Shown: positions 58,354 to 64,000 of the stretch, piece by piece
How positions within the stretch are numbered: position 1 is the first letter of the stretch
How the letters are laid out: each line of letters opens with the position of its first letter
Translations under genes and position numbers: made by a program
The notes under the pieces: model-generated
Seen by the model: the letters and a program-made list of their open reading frames with translations, nothing else
What the model was told of the DNA's origin: nothing
Databases searched by the model: none
Assembly: GCA_023374045.1 (NCBI GenBank)
Contig: CM041780.1
Span: forward strand, 168,512,085 to 168,576,084
Direction of reading: 5' to 3'
Origin: Limonium bicolor
Taxonomy: Eukaryota > Streptophyta > Magnoliopsida > Caryophyllales > Plumbaginaceae
Length of the DNA: 64,000 bases

Positions 58354-58558
58354 CCTCGGGTCTATTATTTATATCATCCTGATAACCTAGGTTTTTAAAC
58401 AGTGTTGATTTTTGATATTAAAATAATCAAATGATGTTTATTCAAAACTAGAAAAAAAAAAAAAAAGAAGCTCTCTGTTCGGCTTATTAGAATACTGTAA
58501 TATCAAGACCCAAATATATTGTGTTGGTCCCCATATAATTGGTAGCCCGTAGTATTAA

Positions 58559-58769
58559 GGTGCGTTCTTTCACTGCATGCTGCGAATTATGTAGTTTTGT
58601 AAAAGTGCTAGGACAAGTGTCCCTTTGTGATTTGGTGGAGACAAATAAATGGATCCACAAAAAGTAAATAGTAGAGGTGTCCATTGCAATTAGTGAACTA
58701 CAGATAGCTTTATCAAAAAAGCACCAAAACCAGCTTTGGAAAATTTTACCCATCACCAAAGAACGCACC
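58559..58769. mobile_element. Small MITE (GGTGCGTTCTTT ends)
   Basis: GGTGCGTTCTTTCACTG...CACCAAAGAACGCACC, about 210 bp with TIRs of about 12 bp. TAGTA on both sides (about 58550-58554 and 58771-58775) could be target duplication or part of the ends. Superfamily unassigned. Confidence 0.5.
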
Positions 58770-59464
58770 CTAGTACGATCGTTCTTCTAGTAGTATGTTT
58801 CTTAATTAGTATTGGGTTCTACTATCTAGACACATGTTTTGCGTAACAGAACTAGAAGACATCTGGCTATCAGTGAACCTAAGCCCAAACGACTAGAAGC
58901 CGTCGTTCCAGCGGAATTGTAGGTATACAATACTATTTGCTCTCAAATTCGTTAACATGGTAGCTAACCCTGTCGCTGTACAAATCTTTCTACTACGATG
59001 GGAGGAGTCTATTCATTCAGCCTGTAATCGGCGAGTCTTCTTTTCCCCTTAGGAGCAGAGCGTTATTCTATCGGTTGTTGTTTGTTTTTGCTGCTGTTGC
59101 TATTCGTATTTGCTACTGTTGTGTCTTATTTACTGTTGTTGCCCCGTTGTCCTGTCAGTCTTGCAATAATCTCATGTGCAGTTTCTTCTGGTGTTTTAGT
59201 TTGGACAAGCTAGTTTGTGGCTTGGCCACTAGCGCTGTGCTACTATTGTTCTCTTCAATTTTGGTATCGTTGGTTCTTATTGGAGGTCTCTCACTTGTTA
59301 TGATGAATTGTCTTGCTATGAATTGGGGCCTTGAGAAGATTCGTTGGCTTTGGATCTTATTCACGGGGAATTTTCTACCTCGTTTTTCTTCTGAGACCAA
59401 GCTTCCGGGGTGAGATGAGGATTGTGTTGCCAGGAAAATAAGGAACTATCTATGGTTTTAGTAA

Positions 59465-59658
59465 GGGGGCGTTCGATCATCACTTTCAAACGCGAGAAGT
59501 TACGAAAAATAAAAGTGGATTAAGCTATCATGGTTAGTAAATAAAAAGTTGCCATGTGTTAAAAAGTAAATTTTTTCTGACATTTGGTTAAGCTATGTGT
59601 TTGCCTACTTTTTTTGTAAAAGAGATTAATCTCTAGTATGTGGGTATCGAACGGGTCC
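59465..59658. mobile_element. MITE, Harbinger-type (TAA duplication)
   Basis: GGGGGCGTTCGAT...GTATCGAACGGGTCC with TAA on both sides (59462-59464, 59659-59661). 194 bp, non-coding; lies within the LINE remnant. Confidence 0.65.
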
Positions 59659-59716
59659 TAAATTGTATGACTACAAGCGGCGGGTACGTTTATTGTGGAA
59701 GAAAAAATATAATGTT

Positions 59717-61194
59717 GGAAAAATTCATAATATATTTAAAAAAATTTGTAATTTATAATATAATTATTTTAATATGGTTACAAGTTACCCCTAAAATTTT
59801 TTAAATTTTAAAAAAATACCCGTAATCCAAGGAATGATCTACATAATGACTATTTTATCCTCACATTACAGTTCATATTTTAAGTTCACAATTTACCACC
59901 TTTTTGTTGTGAGGATTTATGAAATTTTATAAATGAAATGTCACTATAATTTTGGTTCACTCATTAAATACCGCTAAAAAAATTAAAAAATTCTAAAAAA
60001 TATATAAAATTAAATAAAAAAAAGTTAAATATTGTTGAAAAAGTTGAAAGGTTTAAAAAATAAAATAAAATGTTATATATAAATCAAAGTTAGAAACAAC
60101 TGAAATTTTTGAAAAAATACAAAAAAGTTTTAATTTTTTTTTAAAAATAAAAATCATAAATATCATAAAATATAATAAAAAATCAAATCTTTCTTAGAAT
60201 ACCTTTTAATATTAAGTACCATTAACCAGAATTTAGAGTTTCAAACAAGTAATTTATTACTATCAAGTTAAATTTTTTTAAATAACTTATTTTAAATGCT
60301 CTATGTATTAATATATCTTTAAAAAAAATATTCTATTTTTTAGATAACTTTATTTCATAATATTTTATTTTTACACATTTATTATATCTACAATTAGTAA
60401 CTATCATTTGTAAAAGGGGAAAAATTCACAATTACTAATATTTTTAGTAACTTTGTATTCTACTAGATCTTAATATTTTAGTAACTTGTATTATTACTAG
60501 ATTGACATTTTCCGTTATGTAGTCATATTATAAATGACAATAATAATTGTAGATATAAAAATGTAAAAAAAAAACCAAAAATACTATGTAATAAAGTTAT
60601 CTGCAAATGAGATTAAATTTTTAAAGAAGTAATTATACTGAACATTTATAAATAAGTATTATTTTAAAGAAATATTTCAACTTGGTAGATATAATTATGT
60701 CTTTTAACTCTACATTTTATTTTATGGTGCTTAATAATTTGAAAAGTATTCTAAGAAATATATTATTTTTTTATTATATTATGATATTTAAATATTTTTA
60801 GTTCTTTAAAAATTTAAATCATTTTTGTATTTTTTGATTTTTTATTAATTTTTTCTAATTTGTGAATTTATATTATTTTTTATTTATAAAAACTGTTAGT
60901 TTCTCAAAAAAATTAAAAATTTAAAATATTTTAAAAATTAGAATTTTTTATTTAATTTTAGAAATTTTTAGACATTCATCACTTTTTTAGTGGCATTTCA
61001 TTTGTAAATTTCATAAATCCTCCTAAATAAAAAGGGGGCATTTTATGAAATTGAAATATGATCTGTAATGTCAGCGGTAAAATAGTCATTATTTAAGATC
61101 ATTATAGGGATTAGGGGTATCTTTTGGACCATGTTTTGAAAGAGAGTATGTTGTGAATTACAAAAAATTTAGGGGTATATTGTGAATTTTTCCC
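59717..61194. mobile_element. Second long palindromic element (Mutator-like MITE)
   Basis: Ends GGAAAAATTCATAATATA and TATATTGTGAATTTTTCCC. Arms of several hundred bp are inverted copies with stretches such as ACCCCTAAAATTTTTT against AAATTTAGGGGTA, and AATAATGACTATTTT-type blocks. Almost pure AT between. Termini resemble those of 1296-2563 (GAAATTTCAC and TATACCCC motifs), suggesting a related family. No transposase. Confidence 0.6.
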
Positions 61195-61989
61195 TGATTG
61201 TATTATTAAGGGTGGGGAGTTGAAGGGTGGGTGGAGGTGTACAGGGATCTACGGGTGGCCTAATCATCAAGACTAGTGGAAATCTTGGAGCCTGGTTAGG
61301 GAGCTGAATAGCTAGTCAAATAAACCATGACCTATTTTGGGGATTTAAATGAACTAATGTATCCATCCGAACAGAAAGGGAAGGGGTATGTATATACGTT
61401 CACTCATAAATGTGAGCTAATTGTTATAGGGTTTGTTGGGGAGAAATACACGTTCACTCATCTTAAATGAGGGGATGATAATTCTGTGTCCAGTCTTGAT
61501 CGTGCTCTTGCAAATATGGATTGGGTTACTATGTTTCCGAATGCCAGAGTGCTCCATTTAGAGTGGGGGGAGCTGACCACAAGCCAATTAAAGTTATTTT
61601 GGAACGTGTGGTGACGCAAGGACAAACGCTGTTTAGATTTGAGAATCGTTGGGCGAAGAAGGAGGAATATAGAACCATTGTCGTGAGAAATGGGAGAAGG
61701 GAAGCTGGAAAGGTGTGAGCTACGTGGAGAAGGTTCTGATGTGTGATCAGAAATTGAAAAGATGGGGCCATAACAAAGTAGGGAGTAGAAAAAAGAGTTG
61801 GGTGAAAAGAAGCTTTTTGTTGCATCACTTTGTGAACACCCGCGAGATTTGGAGGGGAGAGAGCTCAGACGTCAAAATTTGAAGCAAATTGATAATTTGT
61901 TGCTCAGAGATGAGATTCGGTGGCTCTAGAGATCTAGGCATAAATATTTACAAGAAGGGGACCGCAATACCAAGTATTTCTTTTTCCGA

Positions 61990-62530
61990 GCGAGTGCTAG
62001 AAAGAAAAGAAATGAGACTCTGGAGCTTATTGACGGGGAGAGTGGAGAGTATTAGGAATTCCGCGGAGGGTATTAAGGAAGGCGCTCAGGAGTATTTTAC
62101 TTATTTGTTCGAGTCATCTCGTCCAGAAAAAAAACCATCATCTGCTTGCATGCATTGAAGTGAGAGAGTTACGTGGCAACCTAGTTGAATCAAAAGTTTG
62201 ATGAAAAGGAGGTGGTGGAGGTTGTCAAACTCATGAATAGGACCAAAGCCCCTCGGGCCAAGCGAGTGCTAGAAAAAGAAATGAGACTCTGGAGCTTATT
62301 GACGGGGAGAGCAGATTAGGAATTCCATGGAGGGTATTAAGGAAGGCGCTCAGGAGTATTTTACTTATTTGTTCGAGTCATCTCGTCCAGAAAAAAACCA
62401 CCATCTGCTTGCATGCATTGAAGTGAGAGAGTTATGTGGCAACCTAGTTGAATCAAAAGTTTGATGAAAAGGAGGTGGTGGAGGTTGTCAAACTCATGAA
62501 TAGGACTAAAGCCCCCCCCCCCCCGGGCCA
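61990..62530 (+). repeat. Tandem duplication of ~270 bp inside the LINE
   Basis: Unit 1 (61990-62260) and unit 2 (62262-62530) both run from GCGAGTGCTAGAAA to a GGGCCA. They differ by small deletions and a C-run expansion (62512-62524). It makes part of the ORF2 region before the RT appear twice. Confidence 0.85.
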
Positions 62531-63549
62531 GATGGTATTAATAGTGAAATTTTCACTCTTTTTGTAATATTATTGGAAAGGATTTTGTTTCCACAATTTT
62601 GCAGATGCTAAACGATGGTTTGTATACGGAGGGATTTACCTTACCCAGCTTGTGCCGATTCCAAAAATGATGGAGCATGAAGCATGAAATAATATAGGCT
62701 GATTGCCTATGTAATACGATATACAGGGTGGCTACTTAAGTGTTGGCCAATAGATTAAGAAGTGTATTGGGGATATTATTTCTCTTGAGCAGGTTGTGTT
62801 TGTGCCTGGGCGCTCGATTGTGGATAATATTGTGTTGGACGATGAGATTGTGCACTCGATGAAGAGGTCAAAATCCAAGAAGATGGGTAGCTTTCGAATT
62901 AAACTCGAAATGGCCAAAGCTTATGATAGAGTAGAGTGGAACTTCTTGTTTGATATTATGTCGAGTATGTGTTTTCTGGAAGATGGTTTGAGGTAGTTAA
63001 AAAAGTGGTTTGTTCCACCACAAATGCTGTTATGATCAATGGTTACCCTGGGAAATGCTTTAATCCAAAGACAGAACTTTGCCAAGGGGACCTCATGTTC
63101 ATTATCTATATGGAGGCTCTTAGTTCTGGTTTAGGTGTTGCAGCCCATGCTAAGGTTTTTAAGGGAATTTTGATCTACCAAAATGCTCCAGAGATCTCGG
63201 GGTTGTATTTGCCGATGATTGTGTGTTATTTGGTGAAGCTAAGACATAGAGTGCAAAGACTTTGAGTCATGTTCTAAATGAGTTTAAAGAAGCATCTAGT
63301 CAAATGATAAATGGGGAGAAATCGAGCATTTTATTTTTGAAGTGTCTTTAGGGATTATGAGCAGGGTTATCTGCATCAGCTTAATGTGGTAGAAACAAAA
63401 GATTGGGGCACGTACCTTGGTTTTCCGATAAATGTGGAGCGTAATAAATCGGAAATTTTACATAAAAGAGAGGATTCAACCTTGGTCGGGGAAAATTTCC
63501 TAGGCTTGGAGGTTGATTTTGATCAAAAGTGTTTTGCAAGTCATCTTGG

Positions 63550-64000
63550 CTAGGGGTGTGCAAACGGGGCGGTTAGAATGGATAACCGAAATAACCATTT
63601 TTTTTCTGGATTCGATCACCGTTTTTTAACCGTTTTACAAAAGTTCGGTTATTTCGGTTAAAACGGATATCTGTACTTTAAAACGGGGCGGTTAACGGAT
63701 ATTAAACCTCAAACTTCGGTTATCCGTAATAACCGAAGTTTTTTTATAAAAAAATATATTTTTATCCTTATTTTTAACCAGTAAGAATGGTAGATGTTAT
63801 TATTTTAGTTTGATGCATCTGCTGCTCATGGTTTCGTGCATTAGGCGTGATGAATTACCCGATGCTATTATTTTAGTTTGATTATTTCATTTATGTTATT
63901 AAATACGGTTATTTCGGTTATGATAGAAACTACAGTTATTTCGGTTATAATAAAAAAATGGTTATTTCGGTTATGATCAAATGTTCGGTTATTTCAATTA
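63550..64000. mobile_element. hAT-like MITE, cut by the window end
   Basis: Starts TAGGGGTGTGCAAACGG, the common 5' end of plant hAT MITEs. It continues with many CGGTTATTTCGGTTA repeats and their inverses. No right end before 64000. Confidence 0.55.

Larger units (their letters stand above)
59290..63548 (+). mobile_element. L1-type LINE, decayed and interrupted
   Basis: ORF2 pieces in order on the plus strand: a possible endonuclease start near 59315-59410 (MNWGLEK... and FSSETKL), endonuclease middle at 61220-61300 (TGIYGWPN) and on through GDLNELMYPSEQKGKG near 61340-61385, SLDRALANMDWVTMFPNARV (61493-61555) and DHKPIKVIL (61577). Reverse transcriptase: KAPGPDGIN-type motif near 62510-62540, EQVVFVPGRSIVDNIVLDDE (about 62785-62845), MAKAYDRVEWNFL, MINGYPGKCFNP and a broken LFADDCVLFGE. 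Many stops and frameshifts. MITEs fill 59465-59658 and 59717-61194; the link of the first fragment to the rest is inferred. Confidence 0.75.

Overview
The window is nuclear DNA from a flowering plant, probably a eudicot. It holds a pentatricopeptide-repeat (PPR) gene, a LysM receptor-like kinase gene, an RMA-type RING E3 gene, Tekay-like Ty3/gypsy retrotransposons, hAT and Harbinger MITEs and a plant L1-type LINE. Mobile DNA occupies roughly 80% of it, and no host gene is a clean uninterrupted frame. Species cannot be told from the sequence.

Layout. 1-2563: foldback elements, one with a minisatellite core and one Mutator-like palindromic element. 3031-5088: PPR gene with two apparent frameshifts. 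6169-24800: composite element A, a small non-autonomous, Gag-only LTR element on the minus strand. It has three LTRs and two internal domains between one pair of 5-bp target duplications (AATTC). Its middle LTR is split by element B (8283-22350), a 14-kb Tekay/Del-like chromovirus with 3.84-kb LTRs and target duplication GGAAA. 24806-28127: CACTA-like end, Harbinger-type MITE, hAT MITE and AT-rich DNA. 28133-51813: element C, a minus-strand element with 4.55-kb LTRs and about 5.3 kb of internal DNA in which no protein was recognised (LARD-like), target duplication AGGAA. A solo LTR sits in its interior (34470-39143) and another in its 5' LTR (43766-48380). 51956-53912: MITE and an RMA-like RING pseudogene with a hAT MITE in it. 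54743-56755: LYK4/LYK5-like LysM receptor kinase gene, minus strand, broken. 57748-64000: more MITEs, a second long palindromic element, a broken LINE and the start of a further hAT-like element.

Main discovery candidate: element B carries a nearly complete AlkB-type 2-oxoglutarate/Fe(II) dioxygenase domain (about 13898-14639) between its Gag zinc knuckles and its protease. HxD, the distal His and the Rx5R motif are all recognisable although the frame is broken. A demethylase inside a plant LTR retrotransposon suggests an accessory function acting on methylated RNA or DNA.

Second candidate: each related LTR type (B, C, solo D, solo E) carries tandem imperfect palindromes at a comparable place. 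Palindrome sequences differ between families; in B, C and D (second array) the linker is similar. This looks like a fast-evolving cis-acting site. B and C also share an almost identical polypurine tract and PBS, so C may have been mobilised by B-like partners.
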